Positions 33,214 to 42,759 of a DNA stretch of 46,724 nucleotides are shown here, piece by piece; position 1 is the stretch's first letter; the number at the start of each line of letters is the position of its first letter. Where the stretch lies: the NCBI GenBank assembly GCA_038253325.1, contig JBBSHE010000023.1:1-46724 (forward strand), read 5' to 3'. This stretch comes from JBBSHE01 sp038253325 (GTDB lineage Bacteria > Actinomycetota > Actinomycetes > Propionibacteriales > Nocardioidaceae). The position numbers and the translations under genes were made by a program. The notes beneath the pieces are model-generated. The model saw only the letters and a program-made list of their open reading frames with translations, was not told where the DNA came from and searched no databases.

Positions 33214-33642
33214 ATGATCAAGCTCAGCAACGCGCAACTCTGGGTTCACGACCAGGACGCGGCGCTCGACTTCTACACGCACAAGCTCGGGATGGAGGTG
33301 CGCAGCGACGTCACCGTCCCTGAGATGGGCAATTTTCGCTGGCTGGCCGTCGGCCCGTCCGACCAACCTGACGTCGGGATTGTGCTGATGGCTGTTCCTG
33401 GCCCACCGGTCATGGACGCCGACACCGCCGAGCAGGTACAAACCCTGATGGCCAAGGGGTTCGCGGGAACCATCTTCTTGACGACGGACAACTGTCAGGC
33501 TGCCTACGAGGAGCTCCGCGACCGTGGTGTCGATTTCGTGGAGGAACCCGAAGAGCGGCCCTACGGGATCGACGCCGCGTTCCGCGACCCGTCCGGCAAC
33601 AACATCCGGCTGACCCAGGTTCGCGAGGGCGCGTGGGCCTGA
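33214..33642 (+). CDS. VOC-family (glyoxalase/bleomycin-resistance-like) protein
   Basis: The 142-aa protein has two beta-alpha-beta-beta-beta repeats typical of the vicinal oxygen chelate fold: LSNAQLWVHDQDAALDFYTH at the start and AFRDPSGNNIRLTQV at the end, with the metal-site residues His and Glu partly replaced (the last motif ends IRLTQ, not the usual E). A strong AGGAGG site precedes the ATG. It probably works with the AraC regulator directly upstream; the substrate is unknown. Confidence 0.88.
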   Translation: MIKLSNAQLWVHDQDAALDFYTHKLGMEVRSDVTVPEMGNFRWLAVGPSDQPDVGIVLMAVPGPPVMDADTAEQVQTLMAKGFAGTIFLTTDNCQAAYEELRDRGVDFVEEPEERPYGIDAAFRDPSGNNIRLTQVREGAWA

Positions 33643-33684
33643 AACCGAACCGCGCCACGCCTATTGCATGAGTCGCCCAACGCG

Positions 33685-35143
33685 CTAGGCAGTTGACTCG
33701 CTCGACGTCGCCTTTCGTTCGAACACGGCGGTCACTTCTTCGAGCGGTAGACCCTTCGTCTCGGGCAGGAACCGGACAATGAACGCGATCGCCACCAGCG
33801 AGAGTGCAGCGAACAAGATCATCACCCAAGCGAGCCCGATCGCTGTGTTCAGCGTCGGGAAGAACTGGATGATGACGAAGTTCGCCAACCAGTCGACACT
33901 CGCGCCGGTCGCAGCAGCCCGGCCGCGTACCGCGGTCGGGAAGACCTCACCTTGGATCAACCAACCTGTGCCCCCGACGCCGATCGCGAACGAGGTGATG
34001 AAGAACGAGAACCCGACCATGACCACCCAGATCCTCGGCAAGCCAGTCAGGTGCGCGACGCCCAACGCCGCGACCAGGATGAACACCGTCATCCCGAGAT
34101 AGCCACCGATGGCGAGTCGTCGTCGACCCACCCGGTCGATGTAGCGGAAACCGAAGTAGGTCGCGACCACGTTGACGGCGCCCAAGATGGCAGCCGCCTC
34201 GACCCCGGCAATGGCGGCGTCCACGGCCGACGAGTTCGGACCCTGGAAGTACCCTCCCAGCAGCTGCGGGCCGTAGTAGAAGGGAACGTTGATACCCGTG
34301 ATCTGCTGGAAGACAAAGAAGACGCAGACCACCACCAGGGCTCGTTTGACGCCAGGAGTCCATTGCGACTTCTGGTTGCGCTTGCGCTCCGTCTCGGCAA
34401 GCTGGTCCGCGGTGTCTCGCACCTGCTGCTCGGTGACGTCCATGCCCAGCATTGCGAGCGCGTTCTTGGTGTCCGCGAAGCGCCCCTTGAGCATCAACCA
34501 TCTGGGGGACTCCGGCATCCGGGTGCGCAGGGCCAGCGCGATGACGGCCGGAACCGCACCCAGGCCGAGGATGATCCTCCAGTCCGCTCCGCCCGCTGAA
34601 CCGGGCCAGAGCTTGAGGACCACCACCGCGACGATGTACGACACGAGGATTCCCACCGTGATCATCCACTGCTGCATGATCATCAGCGAGCCGCGCCGGC
34701 TCCGCGGCGCGAACTCCGCGATGTAGGCGGTGGCGATCGCGGAGTCCGCACCGATTGCGAGCCCGATGAGCGTACGGGCGGCGATCAAGACCATGGAGTT
34801 GACGGCCAACGCCGACAGGATCGCCCCGACCGCATAGATACCGGCATCGACAACGAGCAATGACTTCCGACCGAAGCGGTCGGTCAACGGCCCGGCGGAG
34901 ATCGCTCCGACCGCGGCCCCGATGGACGCCCCGGCGACGAGGTAGCCGGTCTGGAAATCAGACAGGGAGTAGGGGATGAAGGAAAGCACCGAGCCGATGT
35001 CGGCGGTGTCGTAACCGAACAGGAAACCCCCGATGCACGAGAGCACCGCCAGATACCAGTAGAAGGACGACGTGGCCTGAGAGTCCAGACCCGCGAGTAC
35101 CCCCCTCCTCGCCTGGCTGCTCGGTCCGAGATTCCGTCGTCAT
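33685..35143 (-). CDS. MFS sugar porter, N-terminus frameshifted in a homopolymer
   Basis: The main frame (33685 to about 35052) encodes a 12-helix sugar:proton symporter: GGFLFGYDTADIG, DRFGRKSLLVVDAG, RTLIGLAIGADSA, PESPRWL, QQITGINVPFYYGP, DRVGRRRLAIGG and the terminal RFLPETKGLPLEEV. That frame has no start before helix 1. In the neighbouring frame an ATG at 35143 follows a strong GAGGAGG site and reads MTTESRTEQPGEEGG; dropping one base of the six-G run at 35100-35105 joins it to LAGLDSQATSSFYWYLAVLS in the porter frame. So the gene is either inactivated by a +1 insertion or misread there. It lies 94 bp downstream of a GH13 gene on the same strand. Confidence 0.82.
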
Positions 35144-35237
35144 CGCTGCCTCCTCGTAGCCGTCATCGATGGTCAAGCAATCGAACGCTGCGACAGGCGT
35201 ACCCGGTAGTTCTGACGCGGAAACGGGGCAGTTGGCT

Positions 35238-36896
35238 TTACTCCGAGTTGCTGCGCCGCAGCCTGATCCAGCGGTAGCCCCACCCGCGGAGCTCGAGTCC
35301 GGACAACCGGCCGGTTGGCGCGTCGTACGGTCCGTCGGCGAGGATCTCGAACGGTTGGCCTGCCGCGGTGTCGAGCCTGCCGATATCGATGGTCACGGGT
35401 TGGTCGGCGAGGTTGTGGAGCAGGAGGACCGAGCCTTCGGGGGCGTCAAAGCGGTGGGCGAGCACCGACCGAGGCAGCGGCACGTCAAGCACCGTGCACT
35501 CGCCGACACCGATCTCCGGGCACTCTCTCAGGGTGCGGATGAGCTGCTCGAACCATCGCAGCAGCGACGCCGAGTCGCGCTGCTGCGAACGTACGTTGAC
35601 CTTTCGCGAGCCGTACGTCCCGCGCGTGGTTGCCGACGGTGCCAGCCCCAGGTCGGTCGTCGTGGAGAAACCACCCGCCGCTCCGTCGTCCCACTGCATC
35701 GGCGTGCGGATCGAGCTTCGCCCTGGCAGCGCGAGGTTCTCGCCCATCCCGATCTCCTCGCCATACCGGAGGACCGGAGTGCCCGGCATGGTGAACTGCA
35801 GCGAGTAGGCCAGCTCCATTCGACGCCGGTCGCCGCGGAACATGGGCGCCAACCGACGGCGGATGCCGCGTCCGTAGATCCGCATGTCCTGCCTGGGGGC
35901 GAAGACCCGGAACGCGTCGTTGCGTTGCTCGTCGGTCAGCTTGCTCAGGTCGAGCTCGTCATGGTTGCGCAGGAACGTCGCCCACTGCGCCATCGCGGGC
36001 AGCGGCGGCTGATTCTGCAGGCCCTCGACCACCGGCTCGGCGTCCGATCGGGCCAGCGCCAGCCACAGCTTGGTGTTGAGCAGGAACGAGAACAGCATGT
36101 GGGCACGGTCGTTCGGTCCGTCGGCACGTCCACCGCAGTAGGTAGGCAGATCCTCTGGCCCGACGTTCGCCTCACACAACAAGACCGCGTCACCGCTGCG
36201 CCACTGCACGTCCTGACGCCAGTCGTCGAGGATCGAGAAGTCGAGAGGACCGGGGTCGACACCGGCACGTACCTGCTCCAGGACGAACGGCGCAGCGTCC
36301 ACGCGGAAGCCGGAGGCACCCAGCTGGAGCCAGAAGCCCATCACCTTCTTGATCTCGTCGCGCACCGCGGGGTTCGACCAGTTCAGGTCGGGTTGGAAGT
36401 CGTAGAAGCGGTGGAAGTACCACGCCTTCGCCCGCTCGTCGAACGTCCATGTCTCGCTCTGCTCGCCGGGGAAGACGATCCCCTGCCGACGATCGGCGGG
36501 TTCGGTGTCGCTCCACACGTACCAGTCGCGGTACGGCGACTCGGGATCGCTTCGCGCTGAGACGAACCATGGATGCTGGTCGGACGTGTGGTTGACGACG
36601 AGGTCGAGCAGGATCCGGATACCACGCTGCCTGGCCTGAAGCGCCAGCTCCGCGAAGTCGCCGAGGCTGCCGAGCCGCGAGTCGACCCCGTAGTAGTCGG
36701 AGACGTCATATCCTGCGTCGCGGTTCGGTGTGGGGTGCACTGGGTTGAGCCACAAGCAGGTCACCCCCAGTCGCGAGAGGTAGTCCAACCGGCTGATCAG
36801 CCCCCGCAGATCTCCGTAGCCGTCGCCGTTGGAGTCCTGGTAGGTCTCCACCTCGATGCAGTAGACGACAGCTTCCTTGTACCAGCGTTCCGACAT
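35238..36896 (-). CDS. GH13 alpha-amylase family glycosidase, trehalose synthase-like
   Basis: The 552-aa enzyme has the GH13 TIM barrel: YQDSNGDGYGDLRGL, DLVVNHTS (98-105), nucleophile Asp200 in GFRVDAAP, acid/base Glu242 in LLCEANV, and the third acid Asp313 in FLRNHDELDL, followed by the C-terminal beta domain (VLLLHNLADQPV). The motifs, from memory, follow mycobacterial TreS (FLRNHDEL, GIRRRLAP, GEEIGMG, RTPMQW), so isomerisation of maltose and trehalose is plausible, but related alpha-glucosidases share them. No signal peptide, so cytosolic. It is the first gene of a pair with the sugar porter. Confidence 0.88.
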   Translation of the reverse strand: MSERWYKEAVVYCIEVETYQDSNGDGYGDLRGLISRLDYLSRLGVTCLWLNPVHPTPNRDAGYDVSDYYGVDSRLGSLGDFAELALQARQRGIRILLDLVVNHTSDQHPWFVSARSDPESPYRDWYVWSDTEPADRRQGIVFPGEQSETWTFDERAKAWYFHRFYDFQPDLNWSNPAVRDEIKKVMGFWLQLGASGFRVDAAPFVLEQVRAGVDPGPLDFSILDDWRQDVQWRSGDAVLLCEANVGPEDLPTYCGGRADGPNDRAHMLFSFLLNTKLWLALARSDAEPVVEGLQNQPPLPAMAQWATFLRNHDELDLSKLTDEQRNDAFRVFAPRQDMRIYGRGIRRRLAPMFRGDRRRMELAYSLQFTMPGTPVLRYGEEIGMGENLALPGRSSIRTPMQWDDGAAGGFSTTTDLGLAPSATTRGTYGSRKVNVRSQQRDSASLLRWFEQLIRTLRECPEIGVGECTVLDVPLPRSVLAHRFDAPEGSVLLLHNLADQPVTIDIGRLDTAAGQPFEILADGPYDAPTGRLSGLELRGWGYRWIRLRRSNSE

Positions 36897-37126
36897 CGCG
36901 CAGACCTTCTTCCGGCTTCCCGGCTCGCCGGGCGGGTGTGTCGTTCACAACGTAGCGTCGGCAGTTTCCGGCGGCGCGACGGTCCGGACGACATCGGCTG
37001 AAGAGGTGAGCCGTATTCCGCTCGTTTCGTCAGCCGTTGACAGTGGGTCGGGTGTCGAGAGGCTGCGCAACGCCGCTGCGAGGCGTTTCGAAGCGCTGCG
37101 ACGATCGCGCAGCCGAGGGCCGGCGG

Positions 37127-38440
37127 TCAGCCGGCCTGGCGTCTCCACTGTTCGCGGCCGGGGTCGCCCTCGATCAGGCGAGGCGGGTCCTCGCCGAGAA
37201 GCTCCGTCGCGGTGATCGGCGTCGTCGTGTCCTTCACAGGCATCGGCGCGGGTGTCGGTTCGTCGCTGACCCGCAGGTCGTGCATCCGGCGGGCACTCAC
37301 CAGCATTCGCGACTCGACCGACGAGATCGTCTTGTTGTACGTGCCGACGAGCGTGGTGATCGAGCGTCCGAGCCGATCCAGGTGGCCGCCAACCACGCCG
37401 ACGCGCTCGTAGATCTCGCGCCCGAGGTCGTAGACGTGTTTGGCGTCGTCGGCGATGCGCTCCTGCTTCCAGGTGTAGTCGACCGTCTTCAGCAGCGGGA
37501 TCAGCGTCGTCGGACTCGCGAGCGCGACCGACCGAGCCCAGGCGTAACCGATCAGGTCGGGCTCGATCTCGACGGCGGCGGAGAACATCGCCTCGTTCGG
37601 CACGAACATCACGACGAACTCCGGTGCGGAGTCGAACTGCTTCCAGTACGACTTAGCACTCAGGGCGTCGATGTGCGACTTGACCTGCTTGGCATGCCGA
37701 ACGAGCTCAGTGCCGCGCGCCCCCTCGTCCGTCGCTGCGGTCGCCGCCAAGAACGCGTCCAGCGGAACCTTGGAGTCGACGACGACGTGCCGGTTGCCTG
37801 GCAACGTGATCACCACATCGGGGCGGATCTGTCCGTCCTCACTGCGACGGCTCACCTGCTGGTCGAACGCCACATGCTCGGTGAGGCCGGCGAGCTCGAG
37901 GCTCCGCTTCAGCTGGAGCTCACCCCACTGCCCACGGACCTGCGGCTTGCGCAAGGCGTCGGCGAGTGCCTGCGTCTGCTGACGAAGGTCGACGCCACTT
38001 CGCTGCACCTGCTCGACCTGCTGCTTGAGCTCGACCTGCCACGAAGTCTGGTTGTTCTGCATCGCGTTGACGGCGGCGGCCAGCTTGTCGAGGTTGGTCG
38101 TCACCGGGGCGACGACCTGCTCGGTGGCCTTCACCCGGGCATCTGCCATCGCGAAGACCTGCTTGCTGGTCGACTCGATTGCCCGCTGCGACGCCGCCTC
38201 GAGCTGTGTCTGCAGCATTGCGTCGCGGTCGGCGTTCGCACGGGCGAGGTCGTCACGGAGCGCCCGGTCGCGGTCGGTCGCGCCCTGTTGCAGCATCCGC
38301 TCCCGTTCCGCGGCGGCGGTCCGCATCTCGGTCCGGATCGCCGTCTCGCGGGCTGCCGATCCCCGCTGAGCATGCGCGAACCCGATCGCCACCCCGGTCG
38401 CCAGGGCGAGGAGCGCGATCACGATCGTCGAGATGTCCAT
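37127..38440 (-). CDS. rmuC: DNA recombination protein RmuC family
   Basis: The 437-aa protein has an N-terminal membrane anchor (about 4-24, STIVIALLALATGVAIGFAHA), a long coiled-coil region (about 30-190), and the RmuC nuclease-like domain: RGQWGELQLKRSLELAGL, RPDVVITLPGNRHVVVDSKVPLDAF, and VMFVPNEAMFSAA. The DSKV motif carries the PD-(D/E)xK-like acidic residues. RmuC limits inversions at short inverted repeats in E. coli. The gene is divergent from ychF, and its stop lies in a GC-rich hairpin (GGCCGGC/GCCGGCC at about 37117). Confidence 0.93.
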   Translation of the reverse strand: MDISTIVIALLALATGVAIGFAHAQRGSAARETAIRTEMRTAAAERERMLQQGATDRDRALRDDLARANADRDAMLQTQLEAASQRAIESTSKQVFAMADARVKATEQVVAPVTTNLDKLAAAVNAMQNNQTSWQVELKQQVEQVQRSGVDLRQQTQALADALRKPQVRGQWGELQLKRSLELAGLTEHVAFDQQVSRRSEDGQIRPDVVITLPGNRHVVVDSKVPLDAFLAATAATDEGARGTELVRHAKQVKSHIDALSAKSYWKQFDSAPEFVVMFVPNEAMFSAAVEIEPDLIGYAWARSVALASPTTLIPLLKTVDYTWKQERIADDAKHVYDLGREIYERVGVVGGHLDRLGRSITTLVGTYNKTISSVESRMLVSARRMHDLRVSDEPTPAPMPVKDTTTPITATELLGEDPPRLIEGDPGREQWRRQAG

Positions 38441-38581
38441 GCCTCCACTGAATCAGGCGCCGCCGACATTCCGTCCCAGCCGCGCCGGTCGAGTTGGGTC
38501 AACCGGGACAGAACCCGTCCGGTCCACGAGCCGCTTGTGGCCTTTCGCGCCCGGCGTACGCAGCACGTACGCTTGTCCGCC

Positions 38582-39658
38582 GTGGCCCTCAGCATCGGAA
38601 TCGTCGGACTCCCGAACGCCGGAAAGTCGACGCTGTTCAACGCACTCACCAAGAACGACGTGCTGGCCGCGAACTATCCGTTCGCGACGATCGAGCCGAA
38701 CGTCGGCGTGGTCGGAGTCCCCGACCCCCGGCTCGCGGTGCTCGCGAGCATGTTCTCGTCGGCGCGCGTCGTGGCGGCGACGGTCCAGTTCGTGGACATC
38801 GCCGGAATCGTGCGGGGCGCGTCGACCGGTGAGGGTCTCGGCAACCGGTTCCTGTCCCGCATTCGCGAGTCGGACGCGATCTGCCAGGTCACCCGCCTCT
38901 TTCGCGACGACGACGTCACGCACGTCGAGGGCAAGGTGTCGCCGCGAGACGACATCGAGACGATTAAGACCGAGCTGATCCTGGCCGATCTCGAGACGAT
39001 CGAGAAGACACTTCCCCGGCTGGAGAAGGACGCTCGCAGGGACAAGAGCCTCACCGCGGGGATCGCTGCGGTTGAGGAGGCAAGAGAGGTGCTCAACTCG
39101 GGCACGCCTGTGTTCGGCTCGGGGCTCGATCAGGAACTGTTGTGCGACCTTCACCTGATGACGGCCAAGCCTTTCCTGTACGTCTTCAACTGCGATGCCG
39201 ACGAGCTCGGCGACGAGCCGCTGCTCGCGGACTTGCGGTGCTTGGTCGCGCCGGCGGAGGCGATCTTCCTCGACGCGAGGTTCGAGGCTGAGCTCGTCGA
39301 GCTCGAGGACGACGACGAGGCGCGGGCAATGCTCGCGGAGATGGGAGTCGAAGAACCCGGTCTGGACGTGCTGGCTCGGGTCGGCTTTGACACGCTCGGT
39401 CTCCAGACGTACCTCACGGCCGGCCCGAAGGAGGCGCGCGCCTGGACCGTTCGCCGCGGTGCCACGGCACCGGAGGCCGCCGGAGTCATCCACACGGACT
39501 TTCAGAAGGGCTTCATCAAGGCCGAGATCGTGTCATACGACGACCTCGTGAAAGCCGGATCGATGGCGGCAGCAAAGGCAGCCGGCAAGGTCCGGATCGA
39601 GGGCAAGGACTACCTGATGGCCGACGGTGACGTCGTCGACTTCCGCTTCAACGTGTGA
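38582..39658 (+). CDS. ychF: Redox-regulated P-loop ATPase YchF
   Basis: From GTG 38582 the product is 358 aa (Obg-family TRAFAC, ATP- rather than GTP-preferring). G1 is GLPNAGKST (9-17), then NYPFATIEPN, VDIAGIVRGASTGEGLGNRFL, a helical hairpin (about 130-200), FNCDADE in the position of the usual NKxE specificity motif, and the C-terminal TGS-like domain (WTVRRGATAPEAAGVIHTDFQKGFIKAE, DYLMADGDVVDFRFNV). It is thought to bind ribosomes and modulate stress responses. A TACGCT lies eight bases upstream, so leaderless transcription is possible. It is the last core gene before the right-hand accessory region. Confidence 0.95.
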   Translation: MALSIGIVGLPNAGKSTLFNALTKNDVLAANYPFATIEPNVGVVGVPDPRLAVLASMFSSARVVAATVQFVDIAGIVRGASTGEGLGNRFLSRIRESDAICQVTRLFRDDDVTHVEGKVSPRDDIETIKTELILADLETIEKTLPRLEKDARRDKSLTAGIAAVEEAREVLNSGTPVFGSGLDQELLCDLHLMTAKPFLYVFNCDADELGDEPLLADLRCLVAPAEAIFLDARFEAELVELEDDDEARAMLAEMGVEEPGLDVLARVGFDTLGLQTYLTAGPKEARAWTVRRGATAPEAAGVIHTDFQKGFIKAEIVSYDDLVKAGSMAAAKAAGKVRIEGKDYLMADGDVVDFRFNV

Positions 39659-39876
39659 ATCGCCGCAAAACCGCAGGCCAGAGGGGGTGGGGAGGCTCCC
39701 AGTCCGCACAGAGTCCGCAAGAAATTCAGCGGTATGCGCTCGAGCAGGCGGTTTCGGAGGCCTCATCTCCGGGCCCGGTGCTACCAGTTGGCACGTCTGT
39801 GACGTGACCCTTTGGCGGGAAGACGCACCTTGCGTGACATACCTGAGCAGCGTTGGCTCCCGTAGCGGCACAGCGC
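39659..39876. other. Gene-free boundary with two TGCGGACT repeats
   Basis: This 218-bp gap separates core gene ychF from the accessory module. It contains AGTCCGCA at 39701-39708 and 39712-39719 (11-bp period; TGCGGACT on the other strand). Closely spaced repeats of this kind can be integrase arm-type sites near element ends. No tRNA and no further gene were seen. Confidence 0.4.
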
Positions 39877-42759
39877 TCAGCTGCGCCTGTCTCTTCGCTG
39901 TTCCACCAACTCTGCAATTCTCAGATGACCGCTGCGACCGAGCGTGTCCATGACGCGATTCGCCGTGGTGACTGCTTCTGCATCGCCGCTGTCAAGAGCA
40001 GCGGCGATGATCCCGGTGGCGTGCTCCACCAGGTCATACCGACTGAATGCTTCCTCTCGCCCCGCTAGAAGCCGTTCCAGGATTCGAATGGTTGCCAGAG
40101 GCGCCTCCGGCGCAGCCTGCTCCAGGTCTTCGCCGATCATCCCCCGAGCATCGAAGGTCGCCGCAGCTCCAACGGCTTGCTCGAGTCGTGCGAGCCACCA
40201 CTCCCGCGGGAACTGCCCACTCCTCACCCACCAATAGAACTCGGCCAGCTCTTCCGGAGACGTCGCCCCTGCCCGCACAGCCTCGGCTCGTCGATCCCAC
40301 AGCGCCATGGCGCGCTCGATCATCTCCGCGGGCAGCGGTTCGTCTGAACGACTGAACAACCACCCGAGGTGCCCCAGCACTCTGGCGATGGCGGGCTTGG
40401 ACGCGTCTTGGAAGAACGCGCTGGCCAGATCGTCATCGGGTTCCACGGCGCCCCATACGAGCATGAGCACGAGGTGATCCCCCACCAACTCCTCAGGAGT
40501 CCGGTCGGCGCGCCAACCTTGCGTGATCGTCTCGCCCGCCGCAGTCCGTTCGATCAGCGCCCCGGCGTACGGCGACAGGACCTCCAGAAGGACCTTTGAT
40601 GGGCGATACGTTGCAAGTGCTGCCGTGAGGACCACGTCCCCGAAAGCGTCGGGCGTCATGAGCTCGTGGCCGTGCGCATCGGCCCAAGCCCGGTCCATCC
40701 AGATCAGTCGACCGATACCTTCACCGAAAGCAGCGGCCACGGCGAGGCTGTTGTCCCGCGTACCCGACAGTCTCTGCTCTACAAGACCGAGCACCCTTGT
40801 GATGGTCGACGTCTTTGCACCCGGCGCCCCTGCCTCAAGGCGATCCTTCGCCTTGGACCCGACCCGAACCAGGGCGCGTAGGACCGCTGGCCTTGTGGTG
40901 TTCAGAGAGAGAGTCAGCGGATCCATATTCGAACCGCCATAACGCTGTTCGTGTTCTCGTGTCGGGTCTGGATGCGCGATCAGCGGTTCAAGCACGTCTA
41001 CGGCAGCGTCCAATTGCTCCGGCCGAATTGCGTGAGCGCCGTCGACAGATACCCCCATCTCTATTAGGGATGCGAGGGCCCGCTGGGCGAACCGCCACAC
41101 GACGTCCTCGTCCATTCCCCCCTCGACCTCCGTGCCGTCGTCCGGTCGAGTGGCCACAGCAAGGGCAACGGTGAATACCGGCGCCCAGTCGAATGCCGTT
41201 TCGTCCTCCAGCGCCTCGCGCAGGCCCCCGAACAGCGCACGTAGATATGTCGGGTCAAGGTCAACGAGTTGGGACGGGTCTCGGGTGATTGCTTCCGGAC
41301 GGTCTCGAACGGCCGCCTGGAACGCGCGCCCTAGGCCCTCCTTGGATTGGTCTCGCGGTGTATCGGTCTCGGGGCGCCAGGTGCGCAGGAGCGCCAGAAG
41401 CTCGCCAGGTTCCAGCGCCGTCAGCTCTTCAGCCGTGTGAGGGCTCGAAGGTCCTACCCACGATGTCGAGTAGGCGGGAAAGTCGGAATGCTCCAGCCTT
41501 CCGTGGTTGTCCTCCAGCGCTGCAAGACGCTCCACGCACGGTTGGCTCAACGACGCACGCCCGACCGCGCTCAGGATCCGTAGCTGCCAGTACTCGCGGA
41601 ACCGTTCCAGTGCGACCTCAAGGTCCTCGCCCTCCTGCCGCCCGCGTTCGGCGGCTGCTTGGAGGGTGTCCTCGGGAAAGGGGGGCCCCTCGAGGATCAT
41701 GCGTTCCCACGCTTGAGCGGCGGACTTATCCAGAAGCGGGAGCGCCTGGCGAGCCAGCTCTGTGTACTCGTGGCGGTAGTCGCTCTCGACAAGGTCAACG
41801 TCCAAGAGTCGCGAGGCAGCCTCCTGCACGCTCGCCGGGTCGTCTGCGACACGGCCGGAAAGTACGTGCAGGGCAATTCGTCGCAGCAGCGGCTGCCCGC
41901 TGCGCTCCAGCGTCTCTAGCACCGCCGTGACAGGGCGTCCGGCTTGCAGTTGCGCGGAGGCCAAGTCACGCACCGCGTCCACAAGATCGTCCCCGTAGTC
42001 CTCCGTCACGCCGTTCTGGCTGTGCGGCGCGATCGATGGCCGCCAGATATAGCTGAGGTCATACTCACGACCGGCGTCGAAGTGACCCGAAGCCAGCTGA
42101 AACTCTTCGAGCCATGCGGTCAATGTCGTCAGCGCTTTCTCGCCCTGGACACTTCCAAGGACCGCGATCACCCGAGGCAGAAGCTCACCGAACCAGTAGG
42201 ACTCCATGCCAGCCGTCACGTCACGCCTACGCGGACGCCCACCAGCGTGCTCCTCGCCAAGAGGTCGGGGTCGGAAGGCGGCCTGAGCCAGGCGAACGGC
42301 CTGCTTCCCCTTTCCTGACCGCGCGAGATGCTCCATGAGGTCAACAAGTTCTGGCGTGTTACGCAATGACCCTTCCGCCGCGTAGCTCGAGATGGCTGGC
42401 AGAAGCCTTATCGCCTGGTGCCCAGGCACGGACAACGATGCCCGGAGGAAGACGTCGTGCACGATCGGGCTCGAACTCTCGGCAGGCCTGAGCAACGCCG
42501 TAACGACTTCCTCCGGCACGAGCGGTGCCATGCGCACCAGGTACTCGCCCGCGGGCCACGGCTGCCAGAACTCGCGTCCCTGACTGTCCACCCTCGTCTC
42601 GGGCGCTACGTCGTACACACCGTGTTCGGTCAGCGCGACAACCCATAGCGGGTTTTCGAGTCGCTCAAAGAACACCCGCCGGTGTTGCGCGTCGCCGATC
42701 CGCGACAAGGCAGCAACAACCAGTTGGCTTTCGGGCTCACGCCATCCAGAGACCGTCAT
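39877..42759 (-). CDS. Large (~960 aa) helical repeat-like protein of an unrecognised two-gene module
   Basis: The 960-aa product starts at ATG 42759, overlapping the upstream gene's stop (TGATG); GTG 42762 is an alternative. It has no signal peptide, membrane helix or enzymatic motif that I recognise. The sequence is acidic, Leu/Ala/Glu-rich and helical throughout, like HEAT/ARM-type solenoids. Near the N-terminus it has RRVFFERLENPLWVVALTEH and a WPAGEYLVRMAP stretch, which I recall from large uncharacterised proteins in diverse bacteria. Codon bias is a little weaker than in the core genes. The coupling to the smaller gene and the position beside an integrase suggest an accessory system, possibly defence, but this is inference. 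Confidence 0.7.
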   Translation of the reverse strand: MTVSGWREPESQLVVAALSRIGDAQHRRVFFERLENPLWVVALTEHGVYDVAPETRVDSQGREFWQPWPAGEYLVRMAPLVPEEVVTALLRPAESSSPIVHDVFLRASLSVPGHQAIRLLPAISSYAAEGSLRNTPELVDLMEHLARSGKGKQAVRLAQAAFRPRPLGEEHAGGRPRRRDVTAGMESYWFGELLPRVIAVLGSVQGEKALTTLTAWLEEFQLASGHFDAGREYDLSYIWRPSIAPHSQNGVTEDYGDDLVDAVRDLASAQLQAGRPVTAVLETLERSGQPLLRRIALHVLSGRVADDPASVQEAASRLLDVDLVESDYRHEYTELARQALPLLDKSAAQAWERMILEGPPFPEDTLQAAAERGRQEGEDLEVALERFREYWQLRILSAVGRASLSQPCVERLAALEDNHGRLEHSDFPAYSTSWVGPSSPHTAEELTALEPGELLALLRTWRPETDTPRDQSKEGLGRAFQAAVRDRPEAITRDPSQLVDLDPTYLRALFGGLREALEDETAFDWAPVFTVALAVATRPDDGTEVEGGMDEDVVWRFAQRALASLIEMGVSVDGAHAIRPEQLDAAVDVLEPLIAHPDPTREHEQRYGGSNMDPLTLSLNTTRPAVLRALVRVGSKAKDRLEAGAPGAKTSTITRVLGLVEQRLSGTRDNSLAVAAAFGEGIGRLIWMDRAWADAHGHELMTPDAFGDVVLTAALATYRPSKVLLEVLSPYAGALIERTAAGETITQGWRADRTPEELVGDHLVLMLVWGAVEPDDDLASAFFQDASKPAIARVLGHLGWLFSRSDEPLPAEMIERAMALWDRRAEAVRAGATSPEELAEFYWWVRSGQFPREWWLARLEQAVGAAATFDARGMIGEDLEQAAPEAPLATIRILERLLAGREEAFSRYDLVEHATGIIAAALDSGDAEAVTTANRVMDTLGRSGHLRIAELVEQRRDRRS

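Noticed and set aside
37037..38581. Long plus-strand frame (873 codons) antisense to rmuC and continuous with ychF
   Set aside because: It is the shadow of rmuC in high-GC DNA; ychF proper begins at GTG 38582, where the conserved P-loop N-terminus starts.
39659..39876. tRNA gene as attachment site next to ychF
   Set aside because: No cloverleaf or T-loop sequence could be found on either strand.
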